A DNA stretch of 64,000 nt, taken from positions 62,001 through 126,000 of the forward strand of contig JAFIGS010000004.1 of NCBI GenBank assembly GCA_017849615.1. Direction: 5' to 3'. The translations under genes and the position numbers were made by a program. A model generated the notes under the pieces. That model was given only the letters and a program-made list of their open reading frames with translations, was not told where the DNA came from and did not search any database. Below, piece after piece: positions 35,201-44,871 of this stretch (positions are counted from its first letter, which is position 1; each line of letters begins with the position of its first letter). The stretch is from Pseudolabrys sp. Lineage in GTDB: Bacteria > Pseudomonadota > Alphaproteobacteria > Rhizobiales > Xanthobacteraceae.

Positions 35201-35923
35201 GGTCTCGATCTGAAACTGTCGCGCCGCGGCGGGCAGATCCGGAGCTTCAATCTGGGCGGCAAGGTCGGCCGGGACACGCCGCTGCTGGGCGATCTGCGCC
35301 TTCGCGCGCGTGACAATCACCGCGTCGTCTATCTCGAGACCGACGATGCCGGCGCGCTGTTCCGGTTCACCGACACCTATCCGCGCATCTTCGGCGGCCG
35401 GATGTGGATCGCGATGGACCCGCCGACACAGGAGCAGACACCGCAGGTCGGCACCATCGTCGTGCGCGATTTCGCGGTGCGCGGCGAGCCTGCGCTCGAC
35501 CGCATTGTCGCGACCAGCGGCGCCAGCGGTCCGCAGGGCATCGGCTTCGCCGAGGCCAGCGCCGGGTTCACCAAGACGACCGGACGCATGTCTGTCCGCG
35601 ACGGCGTCGTCCGCGGGCCACTGGTCGGCGCCACGGTCGAAGGGCAGGTGGACTATGCCCGCAACGAGGTCCATCTGCGCGGCACGTTCGTGCCGCTCTA
35701 CGGATTGAACAACATGTTCGGACTTGGGCAGATCCCGATCGTCGGCCTGTTTCTGGGCGGCAGCAACGAGAGCTTGCTCGGCATCACTTATGAGGCAACG
35801 GGCGCGCCGAGCGCGCCGCGCATCAGCGTCAACCCGGTCAGCGCCATCGCGCCGGGCCTGCTGCGCAAATTCATTCCCTCGGCGAGCACGTTCGATCCGA
35901 AGTTCATGCCGGCGCCGCAGTAG
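32270..35923 (+). CDS. AsmA/YhdP-like giant membrane-anchored protein (DUF3971)
   Basis: The ATG at 32270 follows GAGGG and gives 1217 residues. A His- and Arg-rich cytoplasmic N-terminus of about 75 residues (ending 'KAVKRRRRRSLRRRWSRFRR') is followed by one membrane helix ('SLVLATAVLVVAAAGLWW') and about 1100 residues of repeating beta-strand sequence. This is the layout of YhdP/AsmA-like proteins, which form long periplasmic grooves that move phospholipids between membranes. C-terminal segments 'NNMFGLGQIPIVGLFLGG' and 'ITYEATGAPSAPRISVNP' match the AsmA-like C-terminal domain. It is divergent from the peroxiredoxin and converges on tyrS. Function in lipid transport is by family. Confidence 0.85.
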   Translation: MTTKAHHPGPRAEHEAKPPHAAAHARHEHGHQGHPSTDRARHPAHGRRAKAVKRRRRRSLRRRWSRFRRGAALVLRNRTFRRVSLSLVLATAVLVVAAAGLWWRLNSGPIELDIATPWLKQAIEENFGAGDKVSVGGTQIERDERGRTSLRLRDIEVRNAEGVVVASAPKAEVGLSGLGLLYGRVRAHSLNLVGAAMSIRIETDGRVTVFAGGEERPIVTAPPTVEPARQPKPDASPQDAPPVESPSAAFADLAGIMTWIGNVGTDGLGGHELREMGLKNGSLMVDDRRTGKRLTFDRINASLTRPEQGGVVFRLESVNPERPWIISAAMRPLSEGIRALGLEARKVSMRDLLLAARLDSSGVEVNLPISASVRAEVGADGMPTVVQGELFTDPGSVVEHGKETVRHAIERIEARFNWDARRGNLIVPFQVNAESNQFTLRATVEPPVPGDTAWRLEVTRGDPVIDPVILGATGPKTNDGLALNRLNVRARIDPTRKRIDLDQGDVSRVDNRPLFNVAVAVTGSLDFSGEPHIAFGVAGTRMPTPTMMKLWPTFAAREVREWVAGHISNGIVERVVVAGNAPMANFKDGGPPTPEDGLSVDIETSATTLRPVEDLPEIRDADLTVRVTGSSATVNLGRGTVEVAGGRKLNVASGVFWIPNTHAKPSPSVTTFRADGTVPAAAALLATESLRDKMGLSIDPATSRGTLSAHVTIKLPLAKNIPPDSTTYSVDADLQNFAADKLLLGQKIEAQTLKVNASNTGYSIKGDVKVNGTSAKIDLRRGKGDDSAQLAMTASIDEAARRRLGLDLGAAVSGTIPIKATGSIGDNVKDERLNIEADLTPVKIENLLPGWFKPAGKPARATYTMIKSATKTRFDDVVIDGAGANVKGAIEIDNSGNLVTANFPVFALSDGDKLSVKADRGDSGALKVMMRGDVFDGRSFVKSSLAGAEDGPKGKQMDLDLDIRIGAVAGHNGETLRGLDLKLSRRGGQIRSFNLGGKVGRDTPLLGDLRLRARDNHRVVYLETDDAGALFRFTDTYPRIFGGRMWIAMDPPTQEQTPQVGTIVVRDFAVRGEPALDRIVATSGASGPQGIGFAEASAGFTKTTGRMSVRDGVVRGPLVGATVEGQVDYARNEVHLRGTFVPLYGLNNMFGLGQIPIVGLFLGGSNESLLGITYEATGAPSAPRISVNPVSAIAPGLLRKFIPSASTFDPKFMPAPQ

Positions 35924-35927
35924 CGGT

Positions 35928-35959
35928 CTTATCCCTCCCCGTTTTCGGGGAGAGATAAG
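35928..35959. terminator. Hairpin between converging AsmA-like gene and tyrS
   Basis: A 14-bp stem (one C/A mismatch) pairs CTTATCCCTCCCCG with CGGGGAGAGATAAG around a TTTT loop, starting 5 bp after the AsmA-like stop and ending 6 bp before the tyrS stop. There is no clear T run on either side, so it may be a repeat-type hairpin that acts as a bidirectional barrier. Confidence 0.5.
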
Positions 35960-35964
35960 AAAGA

Positions 35965-37221
35965 TCACACCGGCTTCAGCAGCACGTGCTTCTTCTTGCC
36001 GAGCGACAGCTTGATGACGCCTTCGGGCGTGAGATCCTTCGGCGTCAGCGTCATCTTCTCGTCGGTGACATTGGCGTCATTGATCTTGAGGCCACCAGCC
36101 TTGATCTGACGCCGCGCGTCGCCATTCGACGACACGAGCCCGGTCTTTTCCGCGAAGGCGACGAGCACGCCGACGCCGGCATCGAGATCGGCGCGGGCGA
36201 TTTCGATCGTCGGCAAGGTTTCGGCGAGCGCACCTTCTTCAAAAGTTTTCCGCGCCGTCTCGGCGGCTTCATCCGCCGCGACGCGGCCGTGCATCAGCGC
36301 GGTCGCTTCGGTGGCGAGGATCTTCTTGGCTTCGTTGACCTCGTTGCCCTGCAAGGCGCCGAGGCGCGCGATCTCGGACAGCGGCATGATGGTGAACAAT
36401 TTGAGAAAGCGCGTGACGTCGCCGTCCTCGGTGTTGCGCCAGAATTGCCAGTAGCCGTAGGGCGCCAGCAGATCGGCATTGAGCCACACCGCCCCGGCGG
36501 CGGTTTTGCCCATCTTGGCGCCGGACGAGGTGGTGATCAGCGGCGCGGTGAGCGCGAATAGATGCGCGTTGTTGAGGCGGCGGCCAAGATCGATGCCGTT
36601 GACGATGTTGCCCCACTGGTCCGAGCCGCCCATTTGCAGCGTGCAGCCGTAACGCTTGTTCAGTTCGGCGAAGTCGTAGGCCTGGAGGATCATGTAGTTG
36701 AATTCCAGGAACGACAATTCGTGCTGGCGCTCGAGCCGCAGCTTGACGCTGTCGAAAGCCAGCATGCGATTGACCGAGAAGTGGCGGCCGACGTCGCGCA
36801 GGAAGTCGATGTAGTTGAGCGTGTTCAGCCAGTCGCCATTGTTGGCCATGATGGCGTTGCCGCCGTCGCCCTCGAATTTGAGGAATTTCGAGAATGTCTT
36901 GCGGATCGAGGCGAGGTTCTCGTTGATGACCGCCTCGGTCAGCACCTTGCGGCTCTCGTCCTTGCCGGACGGATCGCCGACGCGCGTGGTGCCGCCGCCC
37001 ATCAGGGCGATCGGGCGGTGGCCGGTCTGCTGTAACCAGTACAGCATCATTGTCGGCAACAGATGCCCGATATGCAGCGATGGGGCGGTGCAGTCGTAGC
37101 CGATATAGGCCGTGATTGGGCCGGCGGCTGCCTTGGTGTCCAGGGCGTCCGGTTCCGAGACCTGGTGGATGAAGCCACGCTCGCTCAGAATGTTAAGAAA
37201 ATCAGACTTATAGGTGCTCAT
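35965..37221 (-). CDS. tyrS: Tyrosyl-tRNA synthetase
   Basis: The start at 37221 gives 418 residues, the usual TyrRS length; the frame extends 61 codons upstream but with no motif. Class I signatures: 'LHIGHLLP' (HIGH, His50 first) near the N-terminus, the tyrosine-binding region '[10 protein letters not shown]', '[18 protein letters not shown]', and a KMSKS-like loop '[10 protein letters not shown]'. An S4 RNA-binding domain (about 350-410, ending '[14 protein letters not shown]') is at the C-terminus. It charges tRNA-Tyr in the cytoplasm. It is divergent from anmK with only about 73 bp to the anmK start I prefer. Confidence 0.96.
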   Translation of the reverse strand: MSTYKSDFLNILSERGFIHQVSEPDALDTKAAAGPITAYIGYDCTAPSLHIGHLLPTMMLYWLQQTGHRPIALMGGGTTRVGDPSGKDESRKVLTEAVINENLASIRKTFSKFLKFEGDGGNAIMANNGDWLNTLNYIDFLRDVGRHFSVNRMLAFDSVKLRLERQHELSFLEFNYMILQAYDFAELNKRYGCTLQMGGSDQWGNIVNGIDLGRRLNNAHLFALTAPLITTSSGAKMGKTAAGAVWLNADLLAPYGYWQFWRNTEDGDVTRFLKLFTIMPLSEIARLGALQGNEVNEAKKILATEATALMHGRVAADEAAETARKTFEEGALAETLPTIEIARADLDAGVGVLVAFAEKTGLVSSNGDARRQIKAGGLKINDANVTDEKMTLTPKDLTPEGVIKLSLGKKKHVLLKPV

Positions 37222-37294
37222 AGGGGGCCTGTTTGCGCTTCTAAAGGCGTGGTGTAACAGGTCCGGCACCGGATTCAACCGACGGGGACTGTGC

Positions 37295-38425
37295 GTGTTA
37301 GGGGGCAAAAGCGGGCAGGCCGGGGGCCTTGCCATCGGCCTGATGAGCGGCACGTCGCTGGACGGCGTCGATGTCGCCGCCATCGAGACCGACGGCGAAC
37401 GCATTCTCGGCTTCGGGCCGACGGGTTACCGGCCCTATTCGGAAGACGAGAGGTCCTTGCTCCGCCAAGCTCTCTCTGACGCCAAGGTCCTGACCGATCG
37501 CACGTCGCGGCACGGTGTTCTCGCCGAGGCCGAGGCCTTCATCACCCGGGCCCATGCCGAGGCGGTCGAGGCATTGCTGGACGCCGAGGGCATCGCCCGC
37601 GACGCCGTAACCATCGTCGGCTTCCACGGCCAGACCGTGCTGCACCGGCCGGGCGATCGGCTGACCGTCCAGATCGGCGACGGCGCGGTTCTGGCGAAGC
37701 GGCTTGGCCTGACGGTCGCCTACGACTTCCGCGCCGCCGATGTCGCCGCCGGCGGGCAGGGCGCGCCGCTGGTGCCGATCTTCCATCAGGCGCTCGCGCG
37801 CAGCATCGACCGGCCGCATCCGATCGCCGTGCTCAACATCGGCGGCGTTGCCAATGTCACCTGGGTGGATGGCGGCGATCCGGTCGCCTGCGACACCGGG
37901 CCGGGCAATGCGCTGATCGACGATTTCATGCGTTTGAAGACCGGCGCGCCGCTCGATCGCGACGGCGATCAGGCCGCGCGCGGCAAGGTGGACGAGGCTT
38001 TCATAGCCCGGGTGCTGGCGCGGCCGTTCTTCGATCTGCCGTGCCCGAAATCGCTCGATCGTAACGATTTCGCGCTGGCCAACGTCGATTTGCCGGAGAT
38101 GCCAGTGGCCGACGGCGCGGCGACCTTGTCAGCCCTTACGGCGGCTTCGGTGGCGCGTGTGGTGCCGCGGCTGCCGCAACCGCCGAAGGCGTGGCTCGTC
38201 GCAGGGGGCGGCGCCCGCAATCCGACGCTGATGAAGATGCTGGCGGCGCGGCTCGCGCCGGCCACGGTCGAGACCGCCGATGCGGTCGGCTGGTCATCGC
38301 AATCAATCGAGGCGCAAGCCTTTGCCTACCTGGCGATGCGCACGCTCCACGGTCTGCCGATCACGTTCCCGCAGACCACGGGAGCGCCACGGCCCATGAC
38401 GGGCGGGGTGTTGGTTCGGCCATAG
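37295..38425 (+). CDS. anmK: Anhydro-N-acetylmuramic acid kinase
   Basis: The frame opens at 37214 inside the tyrS start, but the GTG at 37295 with GGGG 8 nt upstream fits better and gives 376 residues, the family norm. The N-terminal ATP-binding loop '[17 protein letters not shown]' is diagnostic. '[12 protein letters not shown]', '[25 protein letters not shown]' (in pieces) and the C-terminal '[13 protein letters not shown]' complete the ASKHA kinase fold. It phosphorylates and opens anhydroMurNAc released from cell-wall turnover in the cytoplasm. The pairing with a divergent tyrS is common in Rhizobiales. Confidence 0.95.
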   Translation: MLGGKSGQAGGLAIGLMSGTSLDGVDVAAIETDGERILGFGPTGYRPYSEDERSLLRQALSDAKVLTDRTSRHGVLAEAEAFITRAHAEAVEALLDAEGIARDAVTIVGFHGQTVLHRPGDRLTVQIGDGAVLAKRLGLTVAYDFRAADVAAGGQGAPLVPIFHQALARSIDRPHPIAVLNIGGVANVTWVDGGDPVACDTGPGNALIDDFMRLKTGAPLDRDGDQAARGKVDEAFIARVLARPFFDLPCPKSLDRNDFALANVDLPEMPVADGAATLSALTAASVARVVPRLPQPPKAWLVAGGGARNPTLMKMLAARLAPATVETADAVGWSSQSIEAQAFAYLAMRTLHGLPITFPQTTGAPRPMTGGVLVRP

Positions 38426-38430
38426 TCGCT

Positions 38431-38533
38431 GTCGTCCCGGCCAAGCGAGCGTCAGCGAGCGCGAGCGGGGACCCATACGCCGCAGAATGTCGAGATGGCA
38501 CGGCTTATGGGTCGCCGCTTTCGCGGGGATGAC
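38431..38533. repeat. Palindromic intergenic repeat, family B copy
   Basis: The element lies between anmK and the converging hydrolase gene. It begins GTCGTCCCGGCC, includes the motif 'GCGAGCGGGGACCCATACGC' and an inverse 'GGCTTATGGGTC', and ends in the hairpin arm 'CGCTTTCGCGGGGATGAC'. Its end is almost the same as the GTCCCCGCTTTCGCGGGGAC core found at 42318-42337 and 55366-55385. Confidence 0.7.
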
Positions 38534-38557
38534 AGATAAGATTTGCAGCGCGGCGTT

Positions 38558-39220
38558 TTACGCCGCCGGCTTGCGCTCGGGGGTCTTGAGGCGCTTGTCG
38601 AGATATTGCTCGACCGAGCCGAGCAGGGTGTCGACCTTGCCGTCGAAGAAGTGGTTGGCGCCGGGCACGACCTTCTGCTCGATGACGATGCCCTTCTGCG
38701 TCTTCAGCTTCTCGACCAGGGTGTTGACGTCCTTGGCTGGCACCACCGCGTCCTTGTCGCCATGGATGATCAGCCCCGAAGACGGGCAGGGGGCGAGGAA
38801 CGAGAAGTCGTAGAGATTGGCCGGCGGGCAGATCGAAATGAAGCCTTCGATCTCGGGGCGGCGCATTAAAAGCTGCATGCCGATCCAGGCGCCGAAGGAG
38901 AAGCCGGCGATCCAGCAGCTCTTGGCCTCCGGGTTGATGGTCTGCGCCCAGTCGAGCGCGGCGGCCGCGTCCGACAGTTCGCCGGTGCCGTGGTCGAAGG
39001 AGCCCTGCGAGCGGCCGACGCCGCGGAAATTGAAGCGCAGCGCCGAGAAGCCGCGATGCACGAAGGCGTAGTAGAGCTGGTAGATGATCTGATGGTTCAT
39101 CGTGCCTCCGAACTGCGGGTGCGGGTGCAGGATGATGGCGATCGGGGCGTTCTTCTGCCGCGCAGGATGGTAGCGGCCCTCGATGCGGCCGGCCGGACCG
39201 GTAAAAATGACCTCAGGCAT
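38558..39220 (-). CDS. Alpha/beta hydrolase
   Basis: The 220-residue protein has the alpha/beta-hydrolase pattern with an oxyanion region 'LHPHPQFGGTMNHQI', the nucleophile elbow 'IAGFSFGAWIG' (G-x-S-x-G, near residue 107), the acidic 'IHGDKDAVVP' and the catalytic histidine in 'VPGANHFFDG'. It is of the compact, lidless type, annotated as dienelactone hydrolase-like or generic esterase; substrate unknown. It is divergent from the suf cluster, about 260 bp away; the iron-control palindrome at 39307-39321 lies in that gap and could serve either direction, but it is nearer the suf promoter side. Confidence 0.88.
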   Translation of the reverse strand: MPEVIFTGPAGRIEGRYHPARQKNAPIAIILHPHPQFGGTMNHQIIYQLYYAFVHRGFSALRFNFRGVGRSQGSFDHGTGELSDAAAALDWAQTINPEAKSCWIAGFSFGAWIGMQLLMRRPEIEGFISICPPANLYDFSFLAPCPSSGLIIHGDKDAVVPAKDVNTLVEKLKTQKGIVIEQKVVPGANHFFDGKVDTLLGSVEQYLDKRLKTPERKPAA

Positions 39221-39306
39221 GGGGTCTACCCTTCAACTTCAAGGCGACCGTCCAAGCCATTGTAGGACAAGGCTTTTGGAGGCGCTCGGATGCGAATAGT
39301 CCTTGT

Positions 39307-39321
39307 TTAGAACTATTCTAA
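39307..39321. promoter_or_regulatory. Iron-control element (Irr box) before the suf cluster
   Basis: TTAGAA-CTA-TTCTAA is a perfect 15-bp palindrome with a 3-bp spacer and matches the ICE motif bound by Irr, the heme-responsive Fur-family regulator of Rhizobiales. It sits in the only AT-rich stretch of the gap between the hydrolase and the cysteine desulfurase gene, about 157 bp before the latter. The likely meaning is that Fe-S assembly genes are controlled by iron or heme status, as reported for other Rhizobiales. Binding is not shown by sequence alone. Confidence 0.78.
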
Positions 39322-39478
39322 TTATATGGTTTTCGCTGGCCAGCGCCGCTGCAATAGCTATAACTGGCCCCGTCGGATGCCGGCTTCTACCACAGGCGAC
39401 AGGGCAAAAAGCAAGCTTTTTGCGTGGCCTAGCCTCGCCGGTGCCTACGGCCACGGTATTTCAATACTCGAAGGTTTC

Positions 39479-40636
39479 ATGAGCGCGCGCGCTTACTTTG
39501 ACTGGAATGCGACGGCGCCGCTGCGGGATGAGGCTCGCGCGGCGATGCTGGCTGCGTTGGACGTGACCGGCGCGGCGAGCTCCGTGCATTCCGAGGGCCG
39601 GGCGGCGCGCGCTCTGGTCGAGAAGGCCCGTGGCCAGGTGGCCGCGCTGGCCGGTGCTGAAGCCAAGTCGGTCATTTTCACCAGCGGCGCCACCGAAGCC
39701 AACATGCTGGCGCTGACCCCGGATCTGGTGGTTCTCGGCAAGCGGGTCGTTTGCGACCGCCTGATCGTGTCGGCTATCGAGCATGCCTCCGTGCTCGGGG
39801 GCGGCCGCTTTGCCGCCGACAATGTCGGGCTTCTGCCGGTGACAGGCGAGGGCGTCGTCGATCTCAATGCATTGCGCGCCGCGCTGGCGGAGGGCGGTCG
39901 GGCGCTGGTGTCGGTGATGCACGCCAACAACGAGACCGGCGTCGTCCAGCCGATCGCCGAGATCGCAGGCATCGTTCATGAGGCAGGCGGCGTCTTGCAT
40001 GTCGATGCGGCGCAGACGGCCGGGCGGATCGACTGCGCTATTGGGTCGCTCGGCGCCGACATGCTCACGATTTCATCGCACAAGCTCGGCGGCCCGCAGG
40101 GCGCCGGCGCGCTGGTGCTGAATGGCCCGCAGCCGGCGGCGCCCGTGATCAAAGGCGGCGGTCAGGAGCGCGGTTTCCGCGCCGGCACCGAAAACGTTGC
40201 GGGTATTTCAGGCTTCGGCGCGGCGGCGGAAGCGACCGCGCGCAGCCGGCAAGCGGCCGCGACGCGCATGGCCGCCTTGCGCGACAGGTTCGAGACGCAC
40301 CTCAACGCCGAGCTTCCTGGTGCCGTGATTTTCGGCGCCGGCATGCCGCGCTTGCCGAACACCTCTCTGGTCGCGGTTCCCGGCCTGAAGGCCGAGACGG
40401 CGCTGATTGCCTTCGATCTCAACGGGATAGCCGTGTCGTCCGGTTCCGCCTGCTCGTCGGGCAAGGTTGGCGCCTCCCACGTGCTGGCCGCGATGGGCGT
40501 GGAACCGGCGCTGGCCGCCGGCGCGATCCGCGTCTCGCTGGGCTGGACCACGACCGAAGCCGATGTCGAAATCCTTCTAAATGCTTGGAAAAAGGTGGTG
40601 GCGACCTTACTTAAGAGGCACGCGCAAGCCGCCTGA
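39479..40636 (+). CDS. Cysteine desulfurase (IscS/NifS-type), first gene of the suf cluster
   Basis: The start at 39479 gives 385 residues; codons further upstream are unlike the family. The PLP lysine is in 'TISSHKLGGPQGAGAL' and the persulfide-forming cysteine is in the flexible loop 'SGSACSSGKVGASHVL', which marks a group I (IscS/NifS-like) enzyme. It supplies sulfane sulfur for Fe-S cluster assembly. In alphaproteobacteria this gene often heads the suf operon together with a second, SufS-type desulfurase, as here. No iscR-like regulator precedes it; the Irr box stands in its place. sufB follows after 99 bp. Confidence 0.93.
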   Translation: MSARAYFDWNATAPLRDEARAAMLAALDVTGAASSVHSEGRAARALVEKARGQVAALAGAEAKSVIFTSGATEANMLALTPDLVVLGKRVVCDRLIVSAIEHASVLGGGRFAADNVGLLPVTGEGVVDLNALRAALAEGGRALVSVMHANNETGVVQPIAEIAGIVHEAGGVLHVDAAQTAGRIDCAIGSLGADMLTISSHKLGGPQGAGALVLNGPQPAAPVIKGGGQERGFRAGTENVAGISGFGAAAEATARSRQAAATRMAALRDRFETHLNAELPGAVIFGAGMPRLPNTSLVAVPGLKAETALIAFDLNGIAVSSGSACSSGKVGASHVLAAMGVEPALAAGAIRVSLGWTTTEADVEILLNAWKKVVATLLKRHAQAA

Positions 40637-40735
40637 ACCGAATTCACACAGGAACGATCGCGAACCGAACAACGCGAACCGACCATAACCGACTGATCCA
40701 ACCCGCGGTCCTTGAAACCGTGAGCGGAGGGAAGA

Positions 40736-42259
<1,524 letters not shown>

Positions 42260-42273
42260 TGAGGCCCATCACT

Positions 42274-42340
42274 CCGCTCATTCCCGCGCAAGCGGGAATC
42301 CAGGGGCCAAGTACTAGGTCCCCGCTTTCGCGGGGACGAG
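42274..42340. repeat. Palindromic intergenic repeat between sufB and sufC
   Basis: Two hairpins lie in the 111-bp sufB-sufC gap: TTCCCGCGCAAGCGGGAA (42281-42298) and the 20-nt GTCCCCGCTTTCGCGGGGAC (42318-42337). The latter is identical to 55366-55385 and nearly matches 38515-38533. It is inside an operon, so read-through must occur; it may alter mRNA stability rather than stop transcription. Confidence 0.8.
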
Positions 42341-42370
42341 CGGCATAGAGAATGAGTGAAAGACAAAAAG

Positions 42371-43132
42371 ATGTCACTGCTTGAGATCAAGAACCTGCAC
42401 GTCGAGATCGAGGATGAGGGCAAGAAGATCCTCAACGGTCTCAACCTGACCATCGAGAAGGGCCAGGTCGCCGCCATCATGGGGCCGAACGGCTCCGGCA
42501 AGTCGACGCTCGCTTATGTGCTCGCGGGCCGGCCCGGCTATGCCGTAACCGAAGGCGAGATCCTGCTGAACGGCGAAAGCATTCTCGAGATGGAGCCGAA
42601 CGAGCGCGCCGCCAAGGGCGTGTTCCTGGCCTTCCAGTACCCGGTCGAAGTGCCGGGCGTCGCCACCATGACCTTCCTGCGCACGGCGCTGAACGCCCAG
42701 CGCAAGCTGCGCGGCGAGAACGAAGTCTCGACGCCGGAATTCATCAAGATGGTGCGGGAAACTTCCGACAATCTCGGCATCGGCCAGGACATGCTGCGCC
42801 GTGGCGTCAATGTCGGCTTCTCCGGCGGCGAGAAGAAGCGCGCCGAAATTCTGCAGATGGCGATCCTGCAGCCGAGGCTCGCGGTGCTCGACGAGACCGA
42901 TAGCGGTCTCGACATCGATGCGCTGCGCATCGTGTCGGAAGGCGTCAACCGTCTGCGCTCGCCGGAGCGCTCGATGATCGTCATCACGCATTATCAGCGT
43001 CTGCTCGATTACATCGTGCCGGACGTCGTGCATGTCATGGCCAAGGGCCGCGTGGTGCGCTCAGGCGGCAAGGAGCTGGCGCTCGAACTCGAAGCCAATG
43101 GCTACGCGCAATACACGGACGAGGCAGCTTAA
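42371..43132 (+). CDS. sufC: Fe-S cluster assembly ATPase SufC
   Basis: The start at 42371 gives 253 residues. It is an ABC-type ATPase: Walker A 'GPNGSGKST', signature 'FSGGEKKRAEIL' and Walker B with 'LAVLDETDSGLDID', typical of SufC. It lacks membrane segments, as expected for the soluble SufBC2D complex, where ATP hydrolysis drives conformational change of SufB/SufD. Confidence 0.97.
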   Translation: MSLLEIKNLHVEIEDEGKKILNGLNLTIEKGQVAAIMGPNGSGKSTLAYVLAGRPGYAVTEGEILLNGESILEMEPNERAAKGVFLAFQYPVEVPGVATMTFLRTALNAQRKLRGENEVSTPEFIKMVRETSDNLGIGQDMLRRGVNVGFSGGEKKRAEILQMAILQPRLAVLDETDSGLDIDALRIVSEGVNRLRSPERSMIVITHYQRLLDYIVPDVVHVMAKGRVVRSGGKELALELEANGYAQYTDEAA

Positions 43133-43178
43133 CAGCTAAATCTCCGGTTGCAGAAGGGTTGAACTGGGCTAGACTGCG

Positions 43179-43382
43179 ATGATGACCGAAGTGGAGAACA
43201 TCATCCTCCAGCACTTGCGCGCCATCCGCGAGCAAATGGATACGATGAGCAATCGTATCCTTGAGCTCACGGAGCGCGTGGGCAATCTGGAGGCTCAATA
43301 CGCGACGCTCTCCGCTCGTGTTGATCGCATCGATGCCCGTCTGGATCGGGTCGAGCGCAGGCTCGGCCTGGTCGACGCTTGA
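43179..43382 (+). CDS. Small coiled-coil protein within the suf cluster
   Basis: A 67-residue frame sits in the gap between sufC and sufD on the same strand. The product is almost entirely a heptad-repeat helix ('ILELTERVGNLEAQYATLSA' followed by 'RVDRIDARLDRVERRLGLV'). It begins with two ATG codons (43179, 43182); only a weak ribosome-binding site is visible. Such short proteins beginning 'MTEVEN' are known in Bradyrhizobium-type genomes, sometimes scattered near other small genes, with no assigned function. The position suggests co-expression with suf genes; a structural role or an unrelated insertion are both possible. Confidence 0.65.
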   Translation: MMTEVENIILQHLRAIREQMDTMSNRILELTERVGNLEAQYATLSARVDRIDARLDRVERRLGLVDA

Positions 43383-43427
43383 TCGCCGGCTTTCATTGCC
43401 ACGATCGACAAGACTTTAAGGGCTAAG

Positions 43428-44741
43428 ATGGCTGACGTAACTCCCATCAGGACTCCCGCCGAGCAGGCGCTCGCCGCCGCTTATGATGGCGCGCGCGGCA
43501 CGCTGCCGGGCAAGGGCGCGGTCGCCTCGCTGCGCGAGGATGCTTTCAAGCGCTTCGACGCCAAGGGGCTGCCGACGCGCCGCGTCGAAGAGTGGAAATA
43601 CACCGACCTGCGCACCGGTCTTCGGCAAGCGCTGCCGCTTGCCGCGCCGCCGGATGCTGCCGCCAAGGCCAACGCCAAGGACGCCGGCGCTGTGTTCGCT
43701 TCGCTCAAACCGCGCAAGCTGACCTTCGTCGATGGCGCTTTCGTGCCGGAATTGTCGGACCTCACGCCGGAAGCCGGGCTGTCCATCGGCTCGATGGCCG
43801 AGGCGCTGACCAAGGGCGATGCCGAGGTCACGGCGAAGCTCGGCAAGACGTTCGAGACCGACGATATCGCCGTCGCGCTCAACACGGCGCTGATGGGTGA
43901 CGGCGTCGTCGTCCGCGTTGCTGCCGGCACGGCGCTCCAGCGACCGCTGCATCTGGTGTTCGTGACGCTGACCGAGACTTCGTCGTTCACGCGCTCGCTG
44001 ATTGTGGTGGAGCGGGGCGCCAAAGTGGCGATCGCCGAGAGCCATGAGGGCGTTGCTGCGCAGGTCAACACCGCGCTGGAACTGATCGTCGGCGATGAGG
44101 CCGAGGTCGATTACTACAAGGTGGTCGCCAATCGCGGCGTCCATCTCGGCAGCCTGATGCTGAGCGCCGGAAAGCGGGCGCGCTTCGACACTTTCGTGCT
44201 CAACCACGATGTCGGCATCGTGCGCAACCAGAGCTTCGTGCGCTTCGCCGGTCAGCATTCGAAGGGCGCCATGCGCGGCGTCAATCTGCTGCGCGCCGAG
44301 GAGCACGTCGACAACACGCTGCTGATCGAGCACGCCGCCGCGCATTGCGCCGGCCGCGAGCAATTCAAGGCCGTGCTGGACGGCGAGAGCCATTCGGTGT
44401 TCCAGGGCAAGATCGTGGTGAACCCTGGCGCCCAGAAGACCGACTCCAAGATGATGACGCGGGCTCTTTTGCTCTCCGACAAGGCCGAGGCCGACAACAA
44501 GCCGGAGCTGGAGATCTTCGCCGACGACGTGGTGTGCGGCCATGGCGCGACCGCCGGCGCGCTCGATCCGACGCTGAAGTTCTATCTGATGTCGCGCGGC
44601 ATCGACGAGGCGCAGGCCGAGGCTTTGCTGATCCAGGCCTTCATCGGCGAGACCGTGGAGGAGATCGCGGACGAAGGCTTCCGCGACGCCATCATGAACG
44701 CGTCGCTGGCCTGGCTGGCGACGCGCGAGGTCAAGCCATGA
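43428..44741 (+). CDS. sufD: Fe-S cluster assembly protein SufD
   Basis: The 437-residue protein has the SufB/SufD beta-helix pattern, weaker at the N-terminus ('RRVEEWKYTDLRTGL'), then 'FVRFAGQHSKGAMRGVNLLR', 'HSVFQGKIVVNPGAQKTDSK' and 'FADDVVCGHGATAGALDP', which are SufD signatures with the conserved histidine and cysteine. It forms a heterodimer with SufB in the scaffold complex. Confidence 0.95.
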   Translation: MADVTPIRTPAEQALAAAYDGARGTLPGKGAVASLREDAFKRFDAKGLPTRRVEEWKYTDLRTGLRQALPLAAPPDAAAKANAKDAGAVFASLKPRKLTFVDGAFVPELSDLTPEAGLSIGSMAEALTKGDAEVTAKLGKTFETDDIAVALNTALMGDGVVVRVAAGTALQRPLHLVFVTLTETSSFTRSLIVVERGAKVAIAESHEGVAAQVNTALELIVGDEAEVDYYKVVANRGVHLGSLMLSAGKRARFDTFVLNHDVGIVRNQSFVRFAGQHSKGAMRGVNLLRAEEHVDNTLLIEHAAAHCAGREQFKAVLDGESHSVFQGKIVVNPGAQKTDSKMMTRALLLSDKAEADNKPELEIFADDVVCGHGATAGALDPTLKFYLMSRGIDEAQAEALLIQAFIGETVEEIADEGFRDAIMNASLAWLATREVKP

Positions 44742-44751
44742 ACACGATGCT

Positions 44752-44861
44752 TGTCCCGGGCGCGCTGCGGCGCGCAGTGCCGCTGCGCAGACCCGGGACC
44801 TTTACGGACGCGGTGTTTGGGAAGGTCCCGGCTCAGCGATGCAGCATCGCGTCCGGGACGA
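44752..44861. repeat. Double palindromic repeat between sufD and sufS, family C
   Basis: Two hairpins fill most of the sufD-sufS gap. The first has arms GTCCCGGG (44753-44760) and CCCGGGAC (44792-44799). The second has GGTCCCG...CGGGAC (44824-44859) with an inner perfect GCGATGC-A-GCATCGC. The same family, with larger arms, closes the window at 63861-64000. Confidence 0.78.
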
Positions 44862-44871
44862 GAGGGATGTG

